DNA of 64,000 nt from Lederbergia graminis. GTDB lineage: Bacteria > Bacillota > Bacilli > Bacillales > Bacillaceae_C. A program made the position numbers and the translations under genes. The DNA lies in NCBI RefSeq assembly GCF_042655485.1, contig NZ_JBHSMC010000013.1, positions 62,001 through 126,000 of the forward strand. The letters are read 5' to 3'. Below, piece by piece: positions 52,791 through 62,110 of the stretch; position 1 is the stretch's first letter, and every line of letters starts with the position of its first letter. Under the pieces are notes generated by a model. It was given only the letters and a program-made list of their open reading frames with translations. It was not told the DNA's origin and ran no database searches.

Positions 52791-52950
52791 TTATAATCGT
52801 TATTTTATTTTGTCAAGTAACCTTTATGAATTCAATTCAACAACTAGTCACATATTCAAATATTAAGCTACAATTTACTTATGAAATACTTGGTGTTATG
52901 AATGAAGTAAATCTTTTAAAAAACATTTTCTTTAATGATTAATCATTAAA

Positions 52951-52982
52951 AAAGGTCTGTTCATTATACGCATGAACAAACC
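52951..52982 (-). terminator. Terminator of the small kinase gene
   Basis: GGTTTGTTCAT...ATGAACAGACC with one mismatch; T-run on the minus strand. Confidence 0.75.
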
Positions 52983-53003
52983 ATTAATTTAATACCTCTT
53001 TAT

Positions 53004-53549
53004 TCATTTACCAACAACCTTTATTTTCGCTTCTTTATCTACTCTTTTTATTATTTCATCCACTGTTTCATCTGGTGTTAATGTAGACGAATCAATCCAT
53101 AGACCTATTTTAGGGGTATTACTCATAAATTCTCGATACAGGTTTTCAACAGTAAAGCCAACATATCCTTTCTTATTCCTATTTTTTTCGCGTTGTTCAA
53201 TCGTTCTTATATTAGGGTTCAACACAATTACATAAACAGAATAGTCCTTTAAGAGCTCGATAAAATATAATAGTTTTTCCCCTAGATAATTATCTTGCAC
53301 AACAACGGTAAACCCATTATCGTAATATTGCTTTGCTACATTTGCAGTAATTTGGTACCTCAAATCAAGTTGATTCAATGCTTCTATACTCGGTTTATCA
53401 GACATTTCCTCTCTACCACTTACGATCATCTTGCGAAAAATATCTCCTCGAAGATGAACAGATTTTTCTAATCTTTTTGCTAATAATTCCGCAACAGTAG
53501 ATTTCCCAGCTGCCATTACACCTGTTATTATATAAATTGCTTTTCGCAT
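53004..53549 (-). CDS. Small P-loop kinase (AAA_33 type)
   Basis: 181 residues with Walker A GVMAAGKST near the N-terminus, HLRGDIFRKMIVSG and a lid-like REKNRNKKGY. It resembles the zeta-toxin/chloramphenicol-phosphotransferase-like small kinases of Bacillaceae. AGGAGGAG precedes the ATG. Substrate unknown. Confidence 0.75.
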   Translation of the reverse strand: MRKAIYIITGVMAAGKSTVAELLAKRLEKSVHLRGDIFRKMIVSGREEMSDKPSIEALNQLDLRYQITANVAKQYYDNGFTVVVQDNYLGEKLLYFIELLKDYSVYVIVLNPNIRTIEQREKNRNKKGYVGFTVENLYREFMSNTPKIGLWIDSSTLTPDETVDEIIKRVDKEAKIKVVGK

Positions 53550-53635
53550 AGAACTCCTCCTTTAATTTGCGTTGTCACAAAATCTCTTACATCGCACTTA
53601 TTTATGATAAAGCATTTTTCAAACTTAAAGTATAT

Positions 53636-53649
53636 TGAAATCGGTTTCA
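53636..53649 (+). promoter_or_regulatory. cre site (CcpA) upstream of GH30 gene
   Basis: TGAAATCGGTTTCA fits TGWAANCGNTNWCA at all 14 positions, 81 bp before the ATG. Confidence 0.65.
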
Positions 53650-53729
53650 TAGAGTGTTACTATTCGTTATAAGAATATAAATATATAAAAATAGAAAATC
53701 ATTCCAATCTATAAGGGGTGGAAAAAAAT

Positions 53730-55376
53730 ATGCAATTATTAAGGAGGAAGGTTCCATTGGTATTATTATTAAGTTTATCATTCATTGGGGCAATGGGAGG
53801 CTGTGATAATCAAAGTAAAAAGGTAGAACCAAACAATACTACTACTTCAGAAAATGAGCATAAAGATGATCAACATATAGACACCACCCCTAAAGAGATT
53901 AGTATCAACATAGATAGAAAACACCAGGAAATAGACGGTTTTGGTGCTTCAGGTGCTTGGGCGATGGATCCTATAGGGAGTGAATGGTCAGATGAAAATA
54001 AGGAAAAGATAGCAGATTTATTATTTTCACAGGATAAAGGCATTGGATTATCTATGTGGCGCTTTAATATTGGGGCAGGAAGTGAAGAAACCGACCAGGA
54101 AATAATTAAAGATCGATTTAGAAGAGCGGAAAGTTTTAAATCTGGAAAAGATGAAGCTTATGATTGGAACAAACAAGCAGGTCAGCAGTGGTTCCTCCAA
54201 GCAGCTAAAGATCGCGGAGTGGAGGAATTTATCGCTTTTGTAAATAGCCCTCCCGTATGGATGACAAAAAATGGCCACGGGCAACCAGATCCATCCATTG
54301 ATGGCACTAATTTAAAAGAAGAACACTTTGATGATTTTGCAATATTTTTGGCGGACGTATTGGAGCACTTTGAACAAGAGCAACTGCCTTTTAACTACAT
54401 TAGTCCAATCAATGAACCTACTTGGGATTGGAATAACGCTGGGCAAGAAGGCAATCGTTATAATATTGAAGATATGAAAAATGTTGTAAAAGCTTTAAAT
54501 AGTGAACTACAAAAACGGGGATTAGATACAGAAATAGATGTAAGCGAAGCTGTTGAATATGCCTCTTTACTAGATGATGACCTATACTCCGAGCTTTTTG
54601 GAGGTCATTATAGTAGTGGAAATGCGAGTGGAGCATATCCAGGTAAGTATAGAGAATATATCAAGGAGTTTTTAGGTGATGAAACGATAAAAGAGATGAT
54701 TGGCAATAAAATTAGTGCGCATGCCTATTGGTCTGATCATTATTCTGGAGACGAACGCCTCGTCCCATTAAGACAAAAAGTACGGGAAAATCTTGATCGA
54801 TATGATGAAGACGTCAAAATATGGATGTCAGAATACTGTATCTTAGGTGATCATGGTCATGGTCGTGATTTATCGATACAATCTGCACTTGATGTAGCTC
54901 GTCTAATGCACTTTGACTTAGTAGAAACTCAAGTCTCTTCCTGGCAATGGTGGCTAGCAATGTCTCCATATAATTATAAAGATGGGTTGCTCTATACGAC
55001 CTACCAAAAAGAAGGGGATCAGGAACTCATCTTTGAATCTAAATTATTATGGGCATTTGGAAATTATAGTCGATTTGTTCGTCCAGGTGCATATAGAGTG
55101 GACTTACAAGGAGCAAACGATAAGGACTCATTAATGGGATCTGCATATTATAGTGAGGAAAATAACCAGTTATCGATAGTGTTTGTGAATTATAGTGATG
55201 AAACACAGCCAGTGAACATTCATGTAGATGGTATAGCAAAGGAAGTCGAACATATTAATTTTCAAGCTTATATCACTTCGGAAACGCATAATTTAGAAAA
55301 AATTAGCGATTTTTCTACACAAGAAACATTCCAAGTACCACCTAGATCTGTCGTTACATTAGTTGCAAAAAGTTAA
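53730..55376 (+). CDS. Glycoside hydrolase family 30 lipoprotein
   Basis: 548 residues. A lipoprotein signal ends MGGC (Cys25), followed by a charged linker. The catalytic barrel begins EIDGFGASGAWAMDPIG. The acid/base Glu229 is in SPINEPTWDW and the nucleophile Glu368 in IWMSEYCIL. A C-terminal beta-sandwich completes the GH30 form. It is anchored outside and probably cuts xylan or galactan; the GASGAWA opening recalls the endo-beta-1,6-galactanase group, but the subfamily is not certain. Start at 53730 with AGGGGTGG upstream (a GTG at 53718 is inside that site). Confidence 0.88.
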   Translation: MQLLRRKVPLVLLLSLSFIGAMGGCDNQSKKVEPNNTTTSENEHKDDQHIDTTPKEISINIDRKHQEIDGFGASGAWAMDPIGSEWSDENKEKIADLLFSQDKGIGLSMWRFNIGAGSEETDQEIIKDRFRRAESFKSGKDEAYDWNKQAGQQWFLQAAKDRGVEEFIAFVNSPPVWMTKNGHGQPDPSIDGTNLKEEHFDDFAIFLADVLEHFEQEQLPFNYISPINEPTWDWNNAGQEGNRYNIEDMKNVVKALNSELQKRGLDTEIDVSEAVEYASLLDDDLYSELFGGHYSSGNASGAYPGKYREYIKEFLGDETIKEMIGNKISAHAYWSDHYSGDERLVPLRQKVRENLDRYDEDVKIWMSEYCILGDHGHGRDLSIQSALDVARLMHFDLVETQVSSWQWWLAMSPYNYKDGLLYTTYQKEGDQELIFESKLLWAFGNYSRFVRPGAYRVDLQGANDKDSLMGSAYYSEENNQLSIVFVNYSDETQPVNIHVDGIAKEVEHINFQAYITSETHNLEKISDFSTQETFQVPPRSVVTLVAKS

Positions 55377-55387
55377 TATCATATAAA

Positions 55388-55418
55388 AAAGGCGTGCATG
55401 AAACACTAGCACGCCTTT
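55388..55418. terminator. Bidirectional terminator
   Basis: AAAGGCGTGC and GCACGCCTTT with an 11-nt loop, between convergent genes. Confidence 0.85.
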
Positions 55419-55428
55419 CTTGTAATTA

Positions 55429-57909
55429 TTAATTTGTTGAAGTGATGTTTTTTCTTCTTAGTACGAAATATAAAACTCCACCTGCTAAAACTAATACGAA
55501 ACCAATAATTAAAATATTAAAGTTGTTAGTTGCTGTATTCGGAAGAACTTCTCCAGAATCAGTTGGAATTAGATTAGTTTCTGGTTCACCTTCAAACACT
55601 CCAAATGTACTGAAGTGAGTGGTATCAGCTATTATTTCTCCATTCTGATATTCTCCACCAACTAATTGCCACTTATCTTCCTCATCATTCCAATAATAAA
55701 CTTTTACATTTTCAGGTATTTCCACTTGTTTTGGATCAATTTTAAATGAAAGTTGAACTTTTTCATTAAACTGATGATGCAATTTACCATCTGCTTCAAT
55801 TGTAAAATCGTAAACAACTAAGGAGCCCTTTGCTTCCATTTTCTTTACCTTAATTTCAAGATTTTCTGCTATAGGTAAGATAGAAGCAGGAATTTGCACA
55901 TCTACATTCCCATTTCTAACATCAATCGTTGCATGAGCATCTTTTAATGCTTGTATTTGTTCTTTTGCAAGTTTAAGTTTGGCATACGTATTATTCACTT
56001 CTACAATTACTGTTACTTTTTCTTCTAGGTTATCAAATGCATCATCATTAATTACATAATTATTACCTGTTTTCGTAACAGAAACTTTTATTTCTTTTCC
56101 TTCACCGGATTCTTCGTCTATGTTTTCATCTGGTTTTTCATCTGTATCTTCACTTGGGTCCTCGCCTGGATTTTCACTTGGATCTTTGTCTTGATTTTCA
56201 CTTGGATCTTTGTCTTGATCTTCAGTTGAATCTTCACCTGGAGCTTCTTGATTGCTACTTACATCGACAATTCTACCTTCGACACTAGTTGGGATAGTTT
56301 CTAAGCTTACTAGATGATCTCTAAAGTTTTCCCAATCTGATAAGCCTAAGTCTGTTACGCGCCCTTCATTATAAGCTTTTTCAAAGACTGTATATCCATC
56401 TCCACCTTTTGCTGTGAATGCATTCGTTGCTACGGTGTAAGTTGTTGCATCTTCTACTAGAATATATTTCCCCTCATCATCTTTATATGATATAGAGACA
56501 ACACGTTCTCCAACCGGCTTCGTAGAATCGAATTCCACTTTACCCCCTGCTACATGTAAGAACCCGCCATTTTCTAATGGATATTTACTGAAACTAATCT
56601 CGAATGCTTCTTTTAACTCTGTACCGGTGACATCCATCGTTGCTAATGTGTTTCCGAATGGTAATACAGTAATAACCTCTCCTACCGTGATAGGACCAGC
56701 ATTTATTGTTTCGCGAATTCCTCCACCATTTTGCAATGCCATTATCACATTTTTACCGGTGAATTCTTTTGCTTTTGTAAGCATTCCATCTGTAATAAGA
56801 TTACCTAAAATTGTTTCGTTTTTACGTACACTTGGTGCGCTATTGTCACCATTTGTACGGGGATTTTCCAATTCAATTTTTGTTGTTACTCCAATTTCTT
56901 CTTGTGCCACCGCATCTACCTTTGATTTGAATGGTGCTAAAATTTCTGCTGCTTTTGGATCATCTTCTTGTTCACCAATTGCAATTAATTCTCCAGCTTG
57001 TCCAATTACTACACCATTTTCATCAAATGTAACATCTAGAACACCAAGATTACTATTAGCATTACCTGACTGTACAATAATGGTTGGAGTTTCATCCTTC
57101 GCAATTACGACAGGCTCTGATAATGCTGTATGACTATGTCCACCAACAATTACATCAATACCTTCTACTTTTTCGGCAAGTATTAAGTCATTATCAATAG
57201 CACCATTATCATCATAGCCAATATGTGTTACTGCAATAATTTTATTTACTCCTTCTGCTTCAAAAGCAGCTACTACTTTTTCCGCAGCTTGTAAATAAGC
57301 TTCAAATGTAATTGCACCTGGACTAGATAGCTCTTTTGTTTCTTCGGTCGTTAAGCCAAAGATACCAACTTTTTCTCCATTAATTTCTTTGATTATTCCG
57401 TTGTAAATCTGACCATTTTCTGCTTCCTCTGTTATCACACTATTGAATATTCCAGTAAATTTTTCATCTTGTGAGAAATCTACGTTGGCACTAACAAATG
57501 GAAAATTAGCTCCTTTAATAAAATCAACTAGAGCTTGATGCCCCTCCGCTGAAGAGCCTAAATCAAATTCATGATTACCAAATGTCATTGCATCATATCC
57601 CATTAGATTCATAAATGCCAAATCTGCTTTTCCTTGAAATTCATTAAAATATAACGTACCAGTGAAAACATCTCCTGCATTTAAAAGAAGGGAGTTTGCT
57701 TTTTCAGCTCTTACCTCTTTTACAGCTGTGACAGTTTTCGGCATTTTATCCAAAGCTGCATGTGTATCATTTGTATGCATGATCGTTAGTACATAATCAT
57801 TCTGTTCTTCCGCACTTGCAGCAGGTAAAAAACTTACTAAAAAACTTGATACGACTAAACTAAAAGCAAGTAAAAATGACAACCCCATTCTTTCTAATCG
57901 CAAATTCAT
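55429..57909 (-). CDS. Cell-wall-anchored 5'-nucleotidase / cyclic phosphodiesterase
   Basis: 826 residues. A signal peptide ends PAASA. The metallophosphatase domain has MHTNDTH, GNHEFD and GGHSHT; a 5'-nucleotidase C-terminal domain follows (NGGGIRETI, LPFGNTLATMDVTG). A Glu/Asp/Pro-rich spacer with repeats DKDPSEN and EDPSE, an Ig-like region, and a sortase signal (LPNTATNN, membrane segment, RRKN) complete it. It releases phosphate from nucleotides outside the cell. Start at 57909 (GAGGAGGAG upstream). A Pho-box-like element lies ~100 bp upstream. Confidence 0.92.
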   Translation of the reverse strand: MNLRLERMGLSFLLAFSLVVSSFLVSFLPAASAEEQNDYVLTIMHTNDTHAALDKMPKTVTAVKEVRAEKANSLLLNAGDVFTGTLYFNEFQGKADLAFMNLMGYDAMTFGNHEFDLGSSAEGHQALVDFIKGANFPFVSANVDFSQDEKFTGIFNSVITEEAENGQIYNGIIKEINGEKVGIFGLTTEETKELSSPGAITFEAYLQAAEKVVAAFEAEGVNKIIAVTHIGYDDNGAIDNDLILAEKVEGIDVIVGGHSHTALSEPVVIAKDETPTIIVQSGNANSNLGVLDVTFDENGVVIGQAGELIAIGEQEDDPKAAEILAPFKSKVDAVAQEEIGVTTKIELENPRTNGDNSAPSVRKNETILGNLITDGMLTKAKEFTGKNVIMALQNGGGIRETINAGPITVGEVITVLPFGNTLATMDVTGTELKEAFEISFSKYPLENGGFLHVAGGKVEFDSTKPVGERVVSISYKDDEGKYILVEDATTYTVATNAFTAKGGDGYTVFEKAYNEGRVTDLGLSDWENFRDHLVSLETIPTSVEGRIVDVSSNQEAPGEDSTEDQDKDPSENQDKDPSENPGEDPSEDTDEKPDENIDEESGEGKEIKVSVTKTGNNYVINDDAFDNLEEKVTVIVEVNNTYAKLKLAKEQIQALKDAHATIDVRNGNVDVQIPASILPIAENLEIKVKKMEAKGSLVVYDFTIEADGKLHHQFNEKVQLSFKIDPKQVEIPENVKVYYWNDEEDKWQLVGGEYQNGEIIADTTHFSTFGVFEGEPETNLIPTDSGEVLPNTATNNFNILIIGFVLVLAGGVLYFVLRRKNITSTN

Positions 57910-58010
57910 GTTTCTCCTCCTCATTTTTAAATTAATTGCATATGTAGCGAAAAAGCTCGTCTTACTATTAATCAATTAACATTCGTTCTAGGATAATTGT
58001 AGCGATTTAC

Positions 58011-58038
58011 TATTAATCTATTATTAACTTTGTGTAAA
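58011..58038 (-). promoter_or_regulatory. Pho-box-like triple repeat
   Basis: On the minus strand TTTACA, 5 nt, TTAATA, 5 nt, TTAATA: three hexamers at the 11-bp spacing of B. subtilis PhoP boxes (TT[ATC]A[CT]A). It precedes the nucleotidase, a sensible phosphate-starvation target. Confidence 0.5.
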
Positions 58039-58113
58039 TTGTGTGTTTTAGTAGGTAAACAATTTTAAAGAGGTAATTTAGTGGAGATTTTTTCTTTATT
58101 TACATAAAAAAAA

Positions 58114-58137
58114 GACGAATTAATTATTTAATTCATC
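58114..58137 (-). terminator. Terminator of alpha/beta hydrolase gene
   Basis: GATGAATTAA...TTAATTCGTC (one G-T pair), loop of 4 nt, T-run on the minus strand. Confidence 0.6.
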
Positions 58138-58161
58138 TCCTTTTTAAACACTCTTCTTATC

Positions 58162-58917
58162 TTAGATATTTTGCATTACAAATTCATAAGTCATCTCTGC
58201 TACTCTCTTATTTCCTGCAGCTGAGAAACCATGTCCTTCTCCTGCAAATACTTCTAATTTTGCATTCGCATAACAGTTTAATGCTTTCTCTCCATATTCA
58301 AGTGCAACAATGTCATCTTGGTCGCCATGAAAAATTAAGACCTCTTTATCAAATTTCCCAATGTGTTCAAATACATGATAGCCATGGATTGATTCAAAGA
58401 ATACTCTACCTAAAGAGACTCCCCAAAACTCAACCGTATCAGGGATACTTTCTTTTGCAGGAAATCTATTAGTCCAATTATCAGGTATTCCTAATGCAGG
58501 AAATAATAATAATATCCCTTTTATATCCTCTTTATAATCCTCCGCAGTTAATGCTGTTACTAATCCACCCTGACTTCCACCAAAGAGAAAAATATTGTCT
58601 TCATCAACATTCTGCCATTCTTTCAGATTATCAATCACAGCACTCAAATCTTCCTTTTCGGTGAAGATAGACATTTCGGTCGTTTTTAAGTCACTATTGG
58701 AATGTATCGATCCACCACAAAAATCAAAACAAAAAGCTCCAATTCCCTTTTCCGCTAAATATTCACTATTCATTGCAAAGTCTGCATGTGTTCCGTTATA
58801 TCCGTGGCTAAAGATAACAATTGGGAATTTCCCTCTATTTTCTGGCATATAGGAAACACCGTAAATCTCTCTATCATGATGTTTTATCTTGACGACATTT
58901 TTAGTATAGTTATTCAT
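58162..58917 (-). CDS. Alpha/beta hydrolase (acyl esterase-like)
   Basis: 251 residues with oxyanion block FSHGYNGTHADF, nucleophile GGSQGG, acid region HGDQDDIV and the late His in GEGHGF. No signal peptide. Relatives are dienelactone hydrolase- or cinnamoyl esterase-like. TGAGGAGG precedes the ATG. Substrate unknown. Confidence 0.85.
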   Translation of the reverse strand: MNNYTKNVVKIKHHDREIYGVSYMPENRGKFPIVIFSHGYNGTHADFAMNSEYLAEKGIGAFCFDFCGGSIHSNSDLKTTEMSIFTEKEDLSAVIDNLKEWQNVDEDNIFLFGGSQGGLVTALTAEDYKEDIKGILLLFPALGIPDNWTNRFPAKESIPDTVEFWGVSLGRVFFESIHGYHVFEHIGKFDKEVLIFHGDQDDIVALEYGEKALNCYANAKLEVFAGEGHGFSAAGNKRVAEMTYEFVMQNI

Positions 58918-59046
58918 TTTAAAATCCTCCTCAAAATGAAATAAAAAGATACTAGCTCCATCACAAATAATTATAATTACATTTTACAGTGACTAAGGAT
59001 TTAATTCTATTATTAATCAAAATGTTTAGATTTTTTACATAACAAA

Positions 59047-59078
59047 AAATAGACCAACAGAATTCTGTCAGTCTATTT
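59047..59078 (-). terminator. Terminator of DUF1456 operon
   Basis: AAATAGAC...GTCTATTT with an inner ACAGAATTCTGT palindrome; T-run on the minus strand. Confidence 0.7.
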
Positions 59079-59084
59079 CACGCT

Positions 59085-59579
59085 TTATCCTCTATATTTA
59101 ATTGCAAGTCCTTTTAAGAAATTCCTTGCAAAATTATCGAGGCATTCTTTGTAATTTTTATGACCAGCTTTTCTTAAAAACGCTCCAATTTCTCCTTTAG
59201 ATACTCTTAATCCAGCCTTTTTAAAGATATCAATCATATCTTCTGTCGTTAATGACAATGCTATTTTTACTTTCTTTAAAAGAAGATTATTTACACTTTC
59301 ATTTATTTTTTCAGTTGGTTCCGTTTTTGTTTGTTGCCCAGGCTTAGGTTCTTGTCTTCCCCTTTTAAAAACAATGAGACCATTTAGAAATGAATCTAAC
59401 ATACTATTCGTACAGTTAATTCGTTCTTCTGTTTCTGCATCATCTGATTCTTTCATAAGGATTTTCACCACATCTGGAACAGATACTTCCACTCCACCTA
59501 ACTGAAATATTTCCGCCATTTCTTTATTTTTTATGTTTAATGCATATCTTAATCGTATTAATATATCGTTATTATCCAT
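59085..59579 (-). CDS. DUF1456 protein (YehS-like)
   Basis: 164 residues with two copies of the DUF1456 unit: DILIRLRYALNIKNKEMAEI and KKVKIALSLTTEDMIDIFKK, each followed by GVEVS or GLRVS and ending FLNGLIVFKRG or FLKGLAIKYRG. The repeats look like small DNA- or RNA-binding helical modules; function unknown. Part of a leftward group with the DUF6176 and DUF2087 genes. Confidence 0.88.
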   Translation of the reverse strand: MDNNDILIRLRYALNIKNKEMAEIFQLGGVEVSVPDVVKILMKESDDAETEERINCTNSMLDSFLNGLIVFKRGRQEPKPGQQTKTEPTEKINESVNNLLLKKVKIALSLTTEDMIDIFKKAGLRVSKGEIGAFLRKAGHKNYKECLDNFARNFLKGLAIKYRG

Positions 59580-59611
59580 TTGTTTTATCTCCTATTTTAT
59601 ATGTATATGAT

Positions 59612-59956
59612 TTATTTCATTGCAACCCTAATATTATCTGGAATCATCACGACTTCAGTAGTTAAATCTATACCTGGATAAGAGGAATCGATACATTCAT
59701 TCCAATACTCCAAATGTTTCTTGTCAATCCAATGTTCAGAATCCTCTACATCCTGCCCTCCTTCTCCTTGAACAGAGTACCAATAGAGATATTCATTTCC
59801 TTCGAATTCTTCTCTAAAGATAGTCTCAATATACATTTTTTCGCCAGCTAATGTCACAAGCACATCTTTCATATTATCATGTAAAAACTTCAACCATTCA
59901 TCAACTTTTTCAGATTTCCCCTGTTTTACTTTAAATCTTGTTAGTTCAACGTTCAT
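59612..59956 (-). CDS. DUF6176 family protein
   Basis: 114 residues with opening MNVELTRFKVKQGKSEKVDE and a central EYLYWYSVQGEGG. The pattern suggests a dimeric ferredoxin-like alpha/beta-barrel protein. Family name from memory; function unknown. It lies 6 nt after the DUF2087 gene. Confidence 0.75.
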   Translation of the reverse strand: MNVELTRFKVKQGKSEKVDEWLKFLHDNMKDVLVTLAGEKMYIETIFREEFEGNEYLYWYSVQGEGGQDVEDSEHWIDKKHLEYWNECIDSSYPGIDLTTEVVMIPDNIRVAMK

Positions 59957-59962
59957 CTCTTT

Positions 59963-60718
59963 CTATCCTTTCACCCAATATTCGCTGCCGTCTTTATTTC
60001 TCTCCATAAAGCCATACTCAATTAGGTATCTTCTTATTGTGACAAAATCATCATAAATTTGCTTTAAAATTTCATTCACTTCTTTTTCTGTGTAAATTTT
60101 AGTTACTTTAAAATGCTGTATTATATTTTGCAAAACAATCAATTTTCGCTTTTCCTTACTTGGGAAAGTATCTAGTTTTCCATCCTTCCCATCTTTAAAA
60201 TAGGTTGATAACACTTTTTGTTTTTCGGTTTCTGTTATTGCATAACGATCATCCACCATTGTAGCCCCCTTGTGAAAGCTAATAAACTTATCTTCATTTT
60301 TTTCTTCTGTATTCAGCAACTGCATTATCGTTAAAAAAATCTTAGCTTGCTTCTCTTTTTCTTTTAGTTTGAAGCGGTGATTCCTAATTGTTGAAGTACT
60401 ACCTCCATTTAGCTCTTTTACAATTTCTTTGTCACTCAATCCATTTTTAAAATGTTGCAATAATTCCTTCTGATGATCAGATAATCCTGTGTACTTTTTA
60501 TCTAACTTAAGCAAATAATCAAATACGGATCCATGATTTTCTTGTATATGTAGTGTTACTGCTCTCTTCGCTTCGTATAATGCTTCGTTCATTGGATATA
60601 TAATGCCATCCACAAAGCTCTCACCACAAAGGAGACAAGTATACTCCTCTTTAGAAAATATATACCCATTTGAAAGTTCTTCAATTGATGCATTCCAGAA
60701 AGTTTCTTCTACGTTCAT
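59963..60718 (-). CDS. HTH regulator with zinc-finger-like N-terminus and DUF2087
   Basis: 251 residues. CLLCGESF...HIQENH could bind zinc. A LuxR-like helix-turn-helix follows (LSDHQKELLQHFKNGLSDKEIVKEL). The C-terminus is DUF2087 (VLQNIIQHFKVTKIYTEKEV, IRRYLIEYGFMERNKDG). The family is seen as regulators in Bacillota. ATG at 60718 with GAGGTG upstream; a GTG at 60730 is the alternative. Confidence 0.8.
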   Translation of the reverse strand: MNVEETFWNASIEELSNGYIFSKEEYTCLLCGESFVDGIIYPMNEALYEAKRAVTLHIQENHGSVFDYLLKLDKKYTGLSDHQKELLQHFKNGLSDKEIVKELNGGSTSTIRNHRFKLKEKEKQAKIFLTIMQLLNTEEKNEDKFISFHKGATMVDDRYAITETEKQKVLSTYFKDGKDGKLDTFPSKEKRKLIVLQNIIQHFKVTKIYTEKEVNEILKQIYDDFVTIRRYLIEYGFMERNKDGSEYWVKG

Positions 60719-60909
60719 TTGTAGACACACCTCTAGTTCGTTTATCTATATACAAACATATTATATTATTGTTTATATAAAATCAACTTTACAATTATTT
60801 TATCAAAGTCTCTTAACTCCTCAACTGTTAAATTGGTTCTCGAAGAATAAAAGTGTGATTATATGCCATCATAATCACTATAGATTAAACAGGATAAAGG
60901 AGAGAAGTG

Positions 60910-61965
60910 ATGAAAAACTTAGCACGCATTACTACAGTATTTATGCTTTGTCTAAGCATTTGCATGAGTGGGTTTAACACAGCAAACGCACAAGTGGAAT
61001 ATGTTCCGAACGCGGGTGTGTATATTAACGGAAAAATAGTTAATGGAATTAATCCCATTATTGAGGATGGTATATACTACTTACCATTTGTGGACCTTGC
61101 GAAAATTTTGAAATATAACAGTATCAAGTTTGAAGCAAATACGAAGACATATGAAATAACAGATGGATCTACCGTTATTCGAGTAACGATGGGTGGATCA
61201 CGAGCTAAAAAAGGAAATGAATATATAAATATAAAGCCGCCAAGATGGATAAATGATACAGCATATATTTCATTACACGCAGGTGGAGCTTTGTTTAATT
61301 CTTATATTACATTTAACAAAACGAATGGCTCTATCCAAATTCAAAATCCGGCAACTAAATATGTCGTTCACAAAGGAGATACACTTTACAATATCTCTCG
61401 CATTCATCATATAACTGTGAATGAATTAAAACGTATTAACAATCTTACCTCAAACTTAATTTACGATGGGCAGGTCTTAAAATTACCTCCTGCTGATTCC
61501 TCCAAAGGGGAAATGGAGCCTATCAAAGAACGCGAGCCTGTAAAAAAAGACAATAATGCACCTCCAGCAGATTTAGCAACACAAATCCTGTTAGATGCGA
61601 AGAAATACATCGGTGCAAAATATAAATTTGGTGCAACACTTGCAGAAGCTCCTTATTTATTTGATTGCTCTTCTTACACACAATTTGTCTTTGGAAACAA
61701 TGGGGTCCATCTTCCAAGAGTATCAAGAGATCAAGCTAGTAAAGGTGTATCTGTCTCTACATCTAGCTTAGAGGCCGGAGATTTAATGTTCTTTACGATG
61801 ACTGACACTTATACTGATGGAAGAGTGGCGCATGTCGGTATTTATATGGGTGATGGTAACATGATTCACGCTTCAACATCTAAAGGTGTTACAATCACAA
61901 CGAATGTATTACAAAATCCTTATTGGTCCAAAAATTACTTATTCTCAAAACGTGTTCTTCAATAA
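60910..61965 (+). CDS. LysM / NlpC-P60 cell-wall hydrolase
   Basis: 351 residues. Signal peptide (ends TANA), a copper-amine-oxidase-N-like domain (GVYINGKIVNGINPIIEDG), one LysM (YVVHKGDTLYNISRIHHI), a charged linker, and a C-terminal NlpC/P60 peptidase. The catalytic Cys is in LFDCSSYTQF, His in VAHVGIYMGDG. It cuts peptide cross-links in the cell wall. AAAGGAGAG precedes the ATG. Confidence 0.9.
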   Translation: MKNLARITTVFMLCLSICMSGFNTANAQVEYVPNAGVYINGKIVNGINPIIEDGIYYLPFVDLAKILKYNSIKFEANTKTYEITDGSTVIRVTMGGSRAKKGNEYINIKPPRWINDTAYISLHAGGALFNSYITFNKTNGSIQIQNPATKYVVHKGDTLYNISRIHHITVNELKRINNLTSNLIYDGQVLKLPPADSSKGEMEPIKEREPVKKDNNAPPADLATQILLDAKKYIGAKYKFGATLAEAPYLFDCSSYTQFVFGNNGVHLPRVSRDQASKGVSVSTSSLEAGDLMFFTMTDTYTDGRVAHVGIYMGDGNMIHASTSKGVTITTNVLQNPYWSKNYLFSKRVLQ

Positions 61966-61980
61966 CAACTTAAATAAGAC

Positions 61981-62022
61981 AAGAACTCCATTGGGTTAAC
62001 GGTACACCAATGGAGTTCTTTT
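61981..62022 (+). terminator. Terminator after NlpC/P60 gene
   Basis: A 14-bp stem (AAGAACTCCATTGG and complement), 12-nt loop, T-run. Confidence 0.85.
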
Positions 62023-62110
62023 TGTATTTTGATTAATCTTCTTTAGGCGATTTAGAACACGGATATTATGTGGTGTTAAGGAACTTGCTCCAAAGAGAGG
62101 TTGAATTCGT

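Noticed and set aside
56627..57133. 168-codon plus-strand frame
   Set aside because: Antisense to the nucleotidase domain; its composition mirrors the real gene.
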